Shown here: positions 1 through 10,913 of the stretch, piece by piece
Numbering within the stretch: position 1 is the stretch's first letter
Layout: every line of letters begins with the position of its first letter
Source: Gnetum montanum
Lineage: Eukaryota; Streptophyta; Gnetopsida; Gnetales; Gnetaceae
Assembly: GCA_015680685.1 (NCBI GenBank)
Contig: MNCI01016352.1
Coordinates: 7,008-30,029 of the forward strand
DNA length: 23,022 nucleotides
Reading direction: 5' to 3'
Made by a program: the position numbers and the translations under genes
Notes under the pieces: model-generated
What the model was told of the DNA's origin: nothing
Database searches by the model: none
Seen by the model: the letters and a program-made list of their open reading frames with translations, nothing else

Positions 1-464
1 CCTCGCCACTCATCACCTATTGTACATCGTGTACCTTCTAATCCACTTTGGTGTTAACTACACTTAACCCCATTTGGGGTGCTGTTCCATTTCTCTATCT
101 CTCTTTATTTGCATTTTTTTTGCACTTTACTTGCATTTTCCATTGTTTTACCTCATAGTCTCACCTAAAACTACACTCAGGCAGTGGTTTACACACATTG
201 ACACTGCCCACTTCACCTAAAACTCTTGACTATGTTCAACAACGCTGACATCATTAACATCACAAACACTGCTTGAACACTTAGCATCATTTTGCATCAA
301 CATTGCAGTTAGCCATGTTGCATCCCCTTTGCATATGGTAAGTCCTTGTTCAACCAACCAGACCATCTAGGGCACCTTGTCTCTACCTCCTACAGGCCCT
401 CATAGATTCAGGGTTAGGTTGTGTGCTCATGGACCTTGGTGTTCTAGTTGTTGATGCTTTCAAT
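1..464. other. Left flank, no gene recognised
   Basis: No open frame of useful length or recognisable protein motif is present. A perfect 6-bp-stem palindrome (ACCCCA-TT-TGGGGT) sits near position 70. The sequence just before 465 shares nothing clear with the flank after the right-hand LTR, so no target-site duplication is visible. Confidence 0.5.
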
Positions 465-1070
465 TGTCACACTTTTCACCATGCTTGTTGAAGTGGCCAG
501 TCAATGTTGGAATGCATGAAGTGTTGAAATTTAGTTGTTATGACTTCCATGCTAGAGGGGAGCTGAGGGGGGTGGGGAAGGTGCAGCGAGGGGGAATGCA
601 ATTTCCATGCTGGGGAGGGAGTCTCCACGTTTGGGGAGAACTTCCATGCTAAGGAAGGAAGGTTTCCAAGTTGAGCATGCAGCCTCCACATTGGTGGGGG
701 AGGTTTCCAAGCTAAGGGTAAATCCCCCTCTCCACGTTGGGGGTAGGTGAGATCTACCCTCCTACAAGTGTTTCCAGCGTAGAAAAATATATACTCCCCA
801 TAAAACTCATCAAATTGGCCATTTTTGGCATTCCAAAAGGTAATTTTAACCCCCAAGCCCAAACATAGACACTAGGTAACTTTTCTCACTTAGAGAATGA
901 GGCTTTGACCACTTATTAGGCATTTTAAGACCCAAAAGTATAAAGTATGTGAAATTGTTCACTGTGGGTTATAATCTTCACATTTACATTAGAGTTTTGC
1001 CTCAAGTTTCATGGGGTAAAAGCTACATGATGAAAATTAAATATAAGATGCAAATTTTTGTGGTGTTTCA
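465..1070 (-). repeat. Left LTR (3' LTR of the minus-strand element)
   Basis: This segment recurs in direct orientation at 20994-21559. The last 230 bases of the two copies are about 85% identical by eye. On the plus strand the copy starts TG (465) and ends TTTCA (1070), so on the minus strand it begins TGAAACACC, the usual TG...CA form of LTR ends. Identity stops abruptly after the terminal CA in both copies, which supports that edge; the other edge is less certain and could shift by some 16 bases. From 540 to 780 the LTR carries about nine copies of a TTCCA(N3)T(R/N)GG-type motif. A minus-strand TATA-like box lies at 783-795, which would put U3 at about 1070-790 and the motif-rich part in R/U5. 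No convincing 5-bp target-site duplication was found. Confidence 0.75.
783..795 (-). promoter_or_regulatory. TATA-like box in left LTR
   Basis: The minus strand reads AGTATATATTTTT here, about 275 bases inside the LTR measured from its TGAAACACC start. This is a plausible U3/R promoter position for a Ty3/gypsy LTR. The matching place in the right LTR (21271-21283) reads GGTATACATTTTT, a weaker box. The call is from sequence only. Confidence 0.45.
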
Positions 1071-1083
1071 ATGGCCCCTTTGT
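1071..1083 (-). other. Polypurine tract next to 3' LTR
   Basis: On the minus strand a purine-rich run (ACAAAGGGGCCAT) directly precedes the LTR start TGAAACACC. This is the expected place for the primer of plus-strand DNA synthesis in a minus-strand element. The right LTR is followed by unrelated sequence, as expected for flanking host DNA. The run is interrupted by CC and T, so it is not a perfect polypurine tract. Confidence 0.5.
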
Positions 1084-1201
1084 GTTGGTGTCTAGAGGAT
1101 TAACTTAAGAGGCATCGACAAAGAATACAAAACACCACTGCATATTATAACGCTACAATGCATACAATCCACATGAGAATCAGGCTATCTAGGTCATCAA
1201 A

Positions 1202-1290
1202 GTTGCTAGTTTAAGTCCATGGTGGACCATGGTACCAGTTGAAGGCCTTGGTAGGTTATGTTACTAGTTTAAGGTTGTAGCAGACCATTG
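1202..1290. repeat. Short spacer module, copy set 1
   Basis: About three imperfect copies of a 30-45-base unit built around GCTAGTTTAAGGCC(A/T)TGG..GGACCATG lie between the end of the integrase and the LTR. The same module in the same orientation occurs at 5036-5128, 5381-5412 and 14850-15064, always in spacers next to coding blocks. CCATGGTGGACCATGG inside it is a small inverted repeat. Confidence 0.6.
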
Positions 1291-1320
1291 AAAGCAAGGT
1301 CACTTGTTGGTGATTGTCAG

Positions 1321-2420
1321 TTACATGTAGTATGGATTTAGATAGGAATGATTGACTAGATTGACTAGCTCATTCCCATCCATGTTAGCTATTCTGAATG
1401 CACCATTCCCATAGGCTCTAGTGATAAAGACGGCCCCTTCCCAATTAGCTGAGAATTTTTCTGCATTCTCACAGATTGCTTTGAAGATCAAGTTACCTTC
1501 TTTGATCTTGTGCATGATCAAGTTATGGTAATGTTGCTACTTCTACCTCTCTTGATAGTGTTCAATGTGAGCGAGTGCTTGCATACATTGCTCCTCCATC
1601 ACGTCTAGGGCCACTGTCCATAGTCCCTTATTTTAATCATTATTAATGAAGTCAATCAAGGCTACTTGGAGCAATGACATCTACAATTCAAGAGGTAAAA
1701 TAACTTCAAAATCATAAACCAGGCTATAAGGGATCATACCAGTTACCATATGATAGGTTGTTCTGTATGCCTATAGGACATGGACAAGACACTCATGCCA
1801 TTTGCACTTGTTGTTGTTAAGCATCTTCTTGAGCAAGTTGATGATGGCCTTGTTGCTTGCTTCTACTTATCCATTGGCTTGAGGGTAATAAGGTGATGAG
1901 AAAGAATGTTTAATGCCTATGTTGTGATAAAAATATTTTGTTTCATGGCTACCAAATTGTGGTCCATTGTCTATAACTATGGTCATGGGTATGTTGAAAT
2001 GGGCTATAATGTTATCTAGAATAAACTTGTAGACTTGTTTAGATGTAGTCTTCCTTAGGGAAATAGCCTCCACCTACTTTGTAAAGTATTCGATTACAGT
2101 GATGATGAAGCTATGCCCTATGGAAGACTTAGGTGTTATGAGTCCAATGATATTAAACCCCCATCATTGAAACAACCATGTTATCTAAGTGCTATGCAAC
2201 TTAGTTGGTGGTGGTACATGTATAAGGTTGCTATATCATTGGCATGTGTCACATTGCTTAACCTTTTGCATGTAGTCATTTCCATATGGGGCCAATAGTA
2301 GCCTAACCATATAATCGTAGTGGCCATAGCTCTAGGTCCAATATGTCCTTCACAAACATGCTTATGAACCTCCTCTAGGACTATTCTAGCTTTGGTTTTA
2401 CCTAAGCACTTTAGGATTAT
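1321..2420 (-). pseudogene. Integrase domain of Tat-like Ty3/gypsy pol (broken)
   Basis: Integrase inserts the retrotransposon cDNA into host chromosomes. An HHCC zinc-binding region is visible (VH...CEGH, then GYYWP, then CDTC, about 2370-2240), with a frameshift between GYYWP and CDTC. The catalytic core follows. The first acidic position of the usual W-G-x-D-x-I-G motif is Asn (codon 2152-2154), the second Asp is in IDNGPQF (codon 1969-1971), and the Glu is in VEA (codon 1861-1863), exactly 35 residues after the second Asp. A premature TAA (1867-1869) lies just before that Glu. The C-terminal segment (1521-1321) has NWEGAVF..AYGNGAFRIANMDG and ends ..SYLNPYYM, typical of Tat-lineage integrases. 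Several further stops are present. The missing first Asp and the stops make it non-functional. Confidence 0.9.
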
Positions 2421-3089
2421 GCCATAATAGGATCATCGACATAATACATTATCACCTATGATGACATATTGCTTCAATCGCTTATGTACAACATCCTTTT
2501 GAGCAGTAGTTAGGCCTTGTGAGGATTCATCATGCATAAAGTAAAATTTGATATTGTCATACCACTTCCTAGGAGGAGCAGTATGAATGACAACCACAAA
2601 GGTATCCTTAGTGTTCTATGTGATGGAAGTAGCACAATCCATAGTTAAGGTGGACAACTTGCTAAACACATCTAGCATCACACTAAGGGATAATGTTGCA
2701 ATTGCGTTGGTTATGGCATTCTCATTTTGGGGTATGTGTTGGATACCAACATCTATGAATTATTGCAAAAACTACTTCCCTAGGTCATAGTATGATTGTA
2801 AGTGTTTGGTCTTACATGCATAGACCTCAGTTACTTGGTTAACCACAAGTTATAAATCATCTTTGATCACTAAGCATCTAATTCCTAGGGCATGAGCAAC
2901 AATCGTTCCTTTGATCAAACCTTCATACTCTGCTATGTTGTTGGTACATGGGAACTCAAAATGATAGGCAAAGGGTCAAATTTCACTAGATGGAAATGTT
3001 ATGATGGTAGCAACATTGGTCCCATGGGCAGTTGAAGCTTTGTCAAAGTGCACAACTACCTTGTAACCCTTGGGCACTTGGCTAATAGT
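2421..3089 (-). pseudogene. Extra RNase H (aRNH) domain and linker of Tat-type pol
   Basis: Between the Ty3 RNase H and the integrase, a second RNase H-like domain can be read on the minus strand. It runs from VVVHFDKAS (about 3060-3033) through PFAYHFEFPCTNN and AEYEGLI (about 2950-2910) to LGIRCLVIKDDL (about 2880-2850) and LVVNQVTE. In plants this additional archaeal-type RNase H is a known hallmark of the Tat lineage of Ty3/gypsy, which includes Ogre and Retand. The usual GDS motif has become DDL followed by a stop, and another stop ends the frame at 2976, so the domain is dead. Downstream to 2421 is the degenerate linker to the integrase zinc finger. Confidence 0.8.
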
Positions 3090-4787
3090 GTTAATATGCT
3101 CATTAGGGAATTTAGGATCTATGGCTAGTTGGTCATCAATAGGTGAAATTGTAAGCTGTAAAACTATAGCTTGACCTTTCGTTAAGGATTGAGAAACATA
3201 ATGGAGGTTGAACTCCACAGTTATGGCTTTCCTTTGGGCTATATGACTACTTTCATAGATGTTGGTCGTTATGACTTTGAGTATGTTATCTTTGCAAATA
3301 ACATTGACTTAGCGTTTGAAGAGGCAATGTCTCCACTTCTTCAAAGAGAAGACTAGTGCTAGATAATACTTCTCCACTTTAGTGTATTGAGCCTCATGAG
3401 CAACTAATGCATGGCTAAGGTAGTATATAGGCATGTCTACCCCATCATCATGTTTCTGAAAAAGTAGAGAGGTAATGGATCTATCGAAGATGACAAGATA
3501 TATGTAAAATAGTTTACCCTCATATGGAGGATAAACTATCAGTAGTTGTGTGAAATCTTACTCAAGGTTTTCAAAGGCCTCTTGGCATTGAGCTATCCAC
3601 TCATAATGTACTCCTTTCTTAAGTAAATGTTGCATGCGCTATAACTTATCCATAAGCCTACTAATAAACCTATGAATAAACTAGAATCTGCATTGTAATC
3701 CTTGAAGGTATTTAAGGTTGGAAGGCTATGCTAATTTGGATATGGCCTTAACCTTATCAGGATTGACATGAATCCTTGCTTCAGATACTACAAAGCCAAG
3801 CATCTTATCGATCTTGACACTGAAGAAATACTTCTTAGGATTGAGCCTAAGCTCATACTTGAGGCATCATTTAAGCACAAGATTTAGGTCATTAGCATGA
3901 TCATTGGCCACTTTGGACTTAATGGCTATGTCATCTACGTAATCATTAAGCAAACCTTGTATGTAATCATTGAAGATATAGGTCATGGCTCTTTGGTATG
4001 TTGCTCCTACATTGTTAAGGCCAAAGGGCATCATGGTATAACAAAAGGTATTCAAAGGAGTCATAAAGGTCATGCTAAGTTGGTGCTCTAGGTTGATCCT
4101 AATCTGGTTATATCTTGAGAATCCATCCATAAAGGACAATAAGGCATGTTCGGCTATAGTATCAATAAGTTGATTAATACTAGGCAAAGGAAAGTAATCC
4201 TTAATAGTTTCTTTATTTAGGTCTTGAAAATCAATGCAAATATGGATACTCCTATTTTTATTAGGGACTATTACTATGTTAAACACATATTATGCATAGT
4301 TGACTACTCTAATGAAACCTGCTTGGTAGAGCTTTGAGATTTCATCATGAATTATCAAGGCCAAATTAGGCCTAATTTTGTGTACTTTTTGCTTAACTAG
4401 TCTAATGCTAGGGTCTAGTATGATGTTGTGTTAGACTAAATGTGGATCTTGGCCTGGCATGTCTTCATATGATCAGGCAAAGGCCTTAATGTTACTTTGT
4501 AGAACCTTGGTGACGTCTTGAGCATATTGAGGCTCTAGGGTTTTCTCCCCACCACTGTGTGTTGTGATAGGAACCTCAACTAGAGAGTTTTTAGGTATGT
4601 CGCTTACCTCTAAGTTAAGGATTTTGACTAGGTTTTCAAGCCATTCTAGAGGTTTCTCTATTGAGGCTATGCGGTCTACAAGACTCTCAGGCTCAAAATC
4701 TATGCAATTAGTGTCAATAAATCATTCAACATTACCATGAGGTTCATGTAGACACAAAGGCAAGAAAATTTGCTCCCAGGTACTCAT
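3090..4787 (-). pseudogene. Reverse transcriptase and RNase H of Ty3/gypsy pol (broken)
   Basis: Reverse transcriptase copies element RNA into cDNA and RNase H removes the RNA. The minus strand gives a likely start at 4787 (MSTWEQIFLPL), though the frame can be carried to about 4840. Next come MPGQDPHL, VKQKVHKIRPNL and AGFIRVV, the typical N-terminal RT segment. The best open block (4286-3867) has the fingers motif FQDLN, LSFMDGFSRYNQI, MPFGLNNVGATYQRAM and the catalytic YVDD (codons 3930-3941), which is intact. RNase H follows at about 3640-3240 with QEAFENLE, DDGVDMPIYYLS and EKYYLALVF. Stops are scattered (for example one after GNVE near 4722). Protease, which usually precedes RT immediately, lies some 10 kb away at 15.3-16.1 kb. 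Confidence 0.9.
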
Positions 4788-4853
4788 AATTTGATATCGC
4801 ATGTCAACTAAAAGCATATTAAGTAGCACTTGGGTAAACGTGAATAAATAATA

Positions 4854-5479
4854 CTAAAATGCTATAAAATTATGAAAATATATGCAAATCCAATGCAAAC
4901 AAGGTCATCCAAGATCATCAATGAGGTAAGGACAATTTGACAAATTGCAATAGAGGCTAATAAGGATTAAATGAAGGTCAAGCAAGGGGAAGTATAAGAA
5001 ATAAGGCTACAAATGGTTAACACAAGTCATAATTCTGCCAATTTTAGGCTTGAGTGGGCCATGATGTCTAATTAGAGTCCTGGTGGACTATGATGCCAAG
5101 TTAAGGCCTTAGCAGGGCATGGTCACATGATGTCAAATGGTGGTCACGGAAGGTCAAATCCCACTATTTGATACCATTCAAAGGCCAAACAAAGGTAAAT
5201 AAGGCTATAATGAGGCAAATAAATAATCTATAAGGCTGTATAAAGGTCATAGAAGGTCAACAAGGTCAACAATGTAACACAAGTTTAAAAACAAGCCAAA
5301 ACACTATGTCACAAGGAAAAAATCAAGCAAAAGAATGCGTATGGTGAAATTTGGCTAATATAGGTTAAAAAATGGTTAGGTTTTGCTAGTTTTAGGCCTT
5401 AGTAGGCCATGATTTGAGGCTACAAGGCTATTAGGCAAGTTTGGACATCGTTAGGGCTATTTCTGGGCTATTTAGATCT
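4854..5479. repeat. Spacer upstream of pol with repeated module, copy set 2
   Basis: No coding motif is seen. The spacer module recurs at 5036-5128 (TTTTAGGCTTGAGTGGGCC, TCCTGGTGGACTATGATG and TTAAGGCCTTAGCAGGGC) and again at 5381-5412 (TTTTGCTAGTTTTAGGCC). The rest is rich in short words such as AAGGTCA, AAGGCTAT and CAAGG. It separates the presumed start of pol from the 188-bp array. Confidence 0.5.
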
Positions 5480-8400
5480 AAAAAGCAAGTGTTTTGAGGC
5501 TTCCACATTAGGATCAGCATGGAAATAGGGATCCTTAGTGTGAAAACTAGGGAAAATAGGTTTTAGGATGCTTAGAGGTCCAAAATTGAGGTTCTAGTAT
5601 CTTTCCAAGGTAGTGCAGGGTTAGATCCATCAAAATTGGACACTTTGTAGGTTTGTAAAGGTCAAAAAGTAGGTTATGGAGCCTTTTCCCCTTGTTTCCA
5701 CATTGGTCAGCATAGAAGAAAGGGTGCTCAGGGTGAAAAAAAAAACCTTAGCTAACATAGGGTCAAATAAGGTTAATCAAGCAGCTAGAACCTATATTTG
5801 GAAGTTGTGTATCCTTTAGCTTTATTTTTTGGTAGTTTAAATCCGTTTTAATTGTCAAAACATGTAGAAATGGATTTTCCCTTTTTTTCCACACTGATCA
5901 TAGTATCCCTAGTGTGGAAGAATGGGTCAACACTTGTTTTATGGATTTAGGATGGTTTAAGAGCACATTAACTAGGTTTCCAGGCCTCCAAGGCTGTAGA
6001 GCATGATTTTACAAGTTTTTGGCTGATTTTGAGCACATTTTAACATTTTTTAAGGGCACCTAAGGTCTTCCAACTATTTTCACACTAGGGGAGTTACTTT
6101 AGTGTGGAAGATTAGGGGGAATGAGTTTTGGAGATCAAAATGAGGTCAAACAAGCAAACTCTCAAGGCTATGAGGTTCTAGGCTTCTCCAGCGTAGATCT
6201 TTGGCTTCTAGGTGTGTCATCTTGCCATCATACATGGAAAAGTAGCTTTTCCCTCTTGTTTCCATGTTGCCTAGCATGGAAGGGACCTCCTCTAGCATGG
6301 ATGAAGCAAGAATCCTAGATCTAGGCTAATTAGAGTTAGAATTGACTATGCATGTGAACTTTTGGAGTTGCTAGGGCCAAGGGTTATGTCTCCATGTTAA
6401 AATTTAGTAGTTTTGAATACTTCCAAGTGGTTTTTGGGCTTTCCCCCCTTTTTCCATGCTAAGGCTAGGAGGCTTAGCATGGAAGACTAGGGGGAACCAC
6501 TTTTTTTCCATATGGGATCAATTTTCTAAGGTTTGAAGGATCCAATGACTCCTAACAGGGTTCTAGAGTGCATGTAAGGTCATTTGATGTTATTATGAGG
6601 TGTTTATGAGATCCAAGTGAGTCCCCCTCTTAATTTCCACACTACCTAGCATGGAAGAGGGGATTTGCAATGTGGAAGAACCATGAATCTTAGATTTGGA
6701 TGAGTTTTGACCTCAATTGACTGTGCATGTGTACCTCCAAGGTTACTAGGGTTAAAGGCTAGGGTTTAGGGTCAAAATTGATTGATTTGAAGGTTTTCTA
6801 GATTACTTTTGAGATTTTCCCCTATTTTCCATGTTGAGGGTATTATGCTTAGTGTGGAAGACTAGGGGGAAGTAGCTTTTTGGTTATTTGCATCGTTTCT
6901 GGCCATGCATGTAGATCTTTAAGGTCACTAGCATTGATTACTAGTGCATGGTGTCAAAATTTGGTTGCTTTGAAGGTTGGTGAGTGATGTTTGATGTTTT
7001 TCCCCTTTTTCCACACTGGGGTTTCCATGTTCAACATGGAAGATTGGGGGGAAATATTTTCTAGCTATTTGTAATTGATTTTGACAAACTTGAGTGTCTT
7101 AGGATGTGCAAACAAGGTTCTAGGACACACATAGGGCTTTCCAGTGTTCATTCAAGGTCTCTAGTGGCTATTTTAGTATCCCTCCAAAGTTCCTCCCTTT
7201 TTTCCATGTTGGGAAACATGGAAGACGTGATTCTTAGTGTGGAGGAACTAGGGAACCTTATTTTTACCATTTTCTATCATTTTTGGTTATGCATGCGAGC
7301 TTCTAAGGTAGCTAGTGTTGATTGCTAACATCCAATGCCAAAATTTGGTCATTTTAATGGTTATTAGGTGATTTTTGGGCTTCCTCTTTTTGTACATTGA
7401 GGCTTCCATGCTTAGCATGGAAGATTGAGGGGAAGGATTTTTTTTTTTTACTATTTTCAGTCAATTTTGGCTATGCATGAGTGTTTATAGGGTTGTTGGC
7501 ATTAGCTATCAATGTCTAAGGTTGAAATATGGTCATTTTGAAGGTTGTGAGAGGGTTTTTAGGGTTCCCCCATTTGATCCATGCTAAGGGTGGGAGGTTC
7601 AATGTGGATAGGATCCCCCTCAATGTGGAGAACCCAAGGGAAGAAAATTTGAATTATTTTAGTTAACTTCTAGAAGTCCGATGGCTTCCGGAAGGATTAG
7701 GTTGCTTTTGGAGGTCAAATTGCATGCAAACTTCATTAGTTTTGGCTTCCCCCTTCCATCCATGCTAGGACTAGAATTCCCAACATGGAAAAGGTCCTCC
7801 TTAGTTTGGAAGAACCTTAGGAGGTTGATTTCTATTGATTTTTGAAATTCTATTGGCATCTAGAAAGGTTGTGAAGGTTCTAGTGTTAGGCATAAGGCAC
7901 TTTGAGGTTGTTTCTTGTTCTTGGATTTCCTAATAAATTTTTTAGTTCCATCCTCCTAAGTTTCCACACTAGGCAGCATGGAAGAGGTCTCCCCTAGTGT
8001 TGAAGAACCAAGAAATTTAGATCTAGGCTAGTTTGACACTCTATTAACCATGCATGTTAGTCTATGGGGTTGCTAGAGTTAACAACCAATACTAGGTGCC
8101 AAGATCTAGTAGTTTGGAGGTTCTTAGATGTTTCATGTAGTCTCTCCCCTTTCTTCCATGTTGGGAATTATGGCCCTAGTGTGGATAAGATGGAGATGGT
8201 AGTTTTGGATCATATTTTACTATTGAGGTCTTTGGAATTTCTAGAGGGTTTTAGTAAGGTCTAGGGGTCACTAGGCTTTGAGAAATGGTTACTAGGTAGT
8301 TGATTTAGTTCATTTTTGTCTTCACCCCATCTACCCACATTGGGAATGAGATGCTTATCATGAATGAAGTCTCCCCCAACGTGGAAACACCAAATCCCAT

Positions 8401-8745
8401 AGTTTTGACTCAGTTTGGTGAGGTTCCAAGGTTGTTGGAGATGCTTGGAGGGGTTCTTGGTCATGTGGGGTACACATCGGGGTCAAACTTGGGCTAGATG
8501 GATGCTGGGGGTAAGAAGGGATGTTACCCCACTTGTTCCACATTAGGCAATGTTGCCCCAACATGGAAACCCAAGCTGTCCCATTTTGATAGTGTTTTAC
8601 CCCCCTTTTTTGGGATCCCAGGTTTGAAAAAGGCATGTCTTGGTTACTAAAAATGGAAATATAGTTATGTTTTAATGTTTTTACAAAGTGGGAGGCATGT
8701 ATCCATGCTAGGCATGGTATCCCTAGTGTGGATGCATGAGAGTTT
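5480..8745. repeat. Tandem array of about 18 diverged 188-bp units
   Basis: A recognisable core, TTCCACACTAGG-like sequence followed 15-30 bases later by its approximate complement CCTAGTGTGGAAG, recurs at about 5501, 5695, 5884, 6079, 6259, 6450, 6633, 6825, 7008, 7201, 7391, 7577, 7755, 7960, 8152, 8334, 8536 and 8701. Intervals are 165-205 bases, mean about 188. Between cores the units share words in the same order: ACTAGGGGGAA, TTTTGGCTATGCATG, CTAAGGTTGCTAG, GTCAAAATTTGGT, GAAGGTT, then a pyrimidine run leading into the next core. A decayed remnant may follow near 8885. The units contain short open frames in several phases but no conserved protein. Ogre-like elements are known to carry tandem repeats that can seed satellites; such repeats usually lie in the 3' untranslated region rather than between gag and RT. 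Confidence 0.85.
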
Positions 8746-9339
8746 AAGGCTTGGTTATGATTTATGTGTTTAAGGGACTAAAAGCTCAGTGTTGAAGCAA
8801 TTTTTGACTAAGATGGAAGGTGTATGGTAGGGTCCATAATCCAGAAATTTTAAAATTTGAAAAGTGAAGCTACTTCCCATCAATCTTAGTATTGAAGAAA
8901 GTCCCCCCCCCCTTTGCACTTTAGTGCATTTAGAGTTATGGTGCACTGAATTAGTAGTTGGGGTTTTAAGGTGTGTGTTTAGGTTTAGATGTGGTTTTTA
9001 ATGCTAAATTTCATAAGTTTTCAATCACAATTCACATATTTGCAAGATATATATTAGAGGAGAGCTTTGGCAAAGATTTTTGTGGCAAAGAGAAACTATC
9101 TTCAACGTAAAAGTCTCATTCCTTCCTACACACAACATAGAACTCCTATTTTCCTTGATTTCAAACTACTCCCAACGTTAAGCCTACCATGACACTAAAA
9201 CAACATGGAGAGAAGAGTTAGAATCCTCGAGTTTAGTAGGTGGATAAATGAGCAAAGGATTTTTCAAGGCTACCTAGGCCTATTTCAATCCAAGCCTTGT
9301 CTATTGCTACTTCGACATAGGCAATTCTACCCATTTTTG
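8746..9339. other. Non-coding spacer
   Basis: No gene is recognised. It contains a C10 homopolymer (about 8903-8912) and a TATA-like stretch (GATATATATTA, about 9047-9057) that could in principle serve plus-strand transcription toward the antisense gene, but nothing else supports that. The tail of the 188-bp array fades out at the left edge. Confidence 0.35.
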
Positions 9340-10600
9340 CTTTGTTTCCTAGTTGTTTTGATTATTTTTTTGCCACATGTGGGGTTATTTTTCTCATATC
9401 TACACTGATAGAGGGGGTAAATCAAAATTATAATGAAATAATACCTCTTATTTTGACTATTTCCACATGGGTCCATGGTCATTTCATTATTTTTTCCTTA
9501 AAAGATTTGGTTTTTAAAACTAAGCTTACTGTTTTTATGCCTTTTTTCCTAGGGGTATGGCCATTTTTCTCAAATCTAGGAAAAATTTTTATCAAAATTA
9601 AATTTCAATGAAATTCTACTCCATTATTTTGGTGTGTTTTCTAATTGGTATCGATTATTTTGGCTATGTTTTTATGGCTATATTAAGTTGGGTTTTAGCT
9701 TTTTAACTATTTACATAGAAAAAGTAAGCAATGTTTTGTATTTTTTCCTAAGAAAAAGGCTATATATTTTTCAAATCCAATGTTATGAGTTTGTAGTCCT
9801 ACATTTAAGCTTTTCAATGGCTATTGTCTTGTTCAATTTGGCTTTGAAATAATCAATTTATGGCTATTTTCCTAAGTTCATGTAGTTAGGTTTCTATGCC
9901 ATTTTTAGATTTTTAGATATGTTCATGAATTTTTTCTAAGAAAATGGCAATGGCTTTGCTAATTTTTTACCATGGTTGAGTAGGTCTTGGTTTAAACTTT
10001 CCAAAAAAGGTGGAATCATCCCAATTGGACTTAAAATAAATTTTTTATTAAGTCTATGTCAAAAGGATGTTTTTGCCATTTCCAGAATTTTGTCCACATT
10101 GGTGAATTCTTTTTGAACAAATGATAAGGATTTTGAATTCTCTTTAAGCATGGATATGTAAGGCTTGATTTAAGCTTTCAAATGATGGTGGAATCACTCT
10201 ATTTAGAGGTCAAATGAATTATTTGCAAATTTTTTATCAACCCTATGCGAAAGAGGGGTTAATGGTGACATCTATGGTTTTGCTAATCTTGCTTATGTTT
10301 CATGTAAAAATGGCAATGTATTTTTATTTGCAATGGTTATGGCTACAAAGCTTGTGATTTTAGGATTATTTCCATGGTGAAATTACTAAAATTAGAGTTC
10401 ATATGAATTTTTGGTTATGGCTATGTAAATAAGACACAATTATGATGGTAGCACATTACCCCTTTGGATGTGGAAGTGGTTAATATGTGTAACTTTTCTT
10501 GCCAATATGTAAAACCTTTACTTTAATTTTTTTTTAAGAAAATAAAAAGCTTTACTAATTTGAGAAGGCTTCTGGCTATATGATTTTTTAAATTTTAATG
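9340..10600. repeat. AT-rich degenerate tandem repeat zone, period near 195 bp
   Basis: A phrase like TTTTTTCCTAAGAAAATGGC(T/A)ATG...TTTTTCAAATC appears at about 9342, 9543, 9741 and 9930 (spacings 201, 198 and 189). Weaker matches occur near 10103, 10301 and 10530. One copy pair is CATTTTTCTCAAATC near 9563 against TTATTTTTCTCATATC near 9387. The longest open frame here (9342-9611) is a low-complexity product of this AT-rich sequence, with no recognisable domain. The array is more decayed than the 188-bp one and its copy number is uncertain. Confidence 0.5.
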
Positions 10601-10913
10601 TTTTTTTAAGTTTTAATGCTTTTTTTAAAAAAAAATTTATGCATGTTTTAGATGCCTTTCTTCTAAATTTATGGATAGTCTAGTCTATGGCTTAGTTTTG
10701 GCTATAATATTGAAGTAAAAGGCTATAAAATATAGTAATAATGATTTTATGGAATTTCTTAAGCTAATTTAGATATACACCTTAGAGCATTTTACCAAGG
10801 CTAATTTCACCTCTGACTAGATTTTTTCTCCAAATTTGCTAAGTAATTTCAATTAGTCATCATGATTTTGTTTTGCTTTGTGCAATATTTTCTTAAAGCT
10901 TGTCCTCATCATC
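10601..10913. other. AT-rich spacer before the antisense gene
   Basis: No conserved protein segment or clear promoter motif is seen. The only coding-like residues near the right edge run straight into the proposed start of the plus-strand gene. Confidence 0.35.

Noticed and set aside
476-862. 128-residue minus-strand open frame in the left LTR
   Set aside because: It is made of repeated TTCCATGCTGGG-type motifs read as protein (PPPPMW, PSLAWKF). The frame is not kept in the right LTR, and no domain is recognisable.
7104-8636. Several open frames of 66-92 residues on both strands in the 188-bp array
   Set aside because: They arise from the repeat units in different phases and strands, and no frame is conserved from unit to unit.
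5480-8745. CRISPR-like array
   Set aside because: The period is about 188 bases, units are diverged along their whole length, and the context is a plant retrotransposon.
9205-9852. Three hydrophobic plus-strand open frames
   Set aside because: Phe/Leu/Ile-rich content is what AT-rich, T-rich DNA gives by chance; they overlap a degenerate repeat and show no conserved motif.
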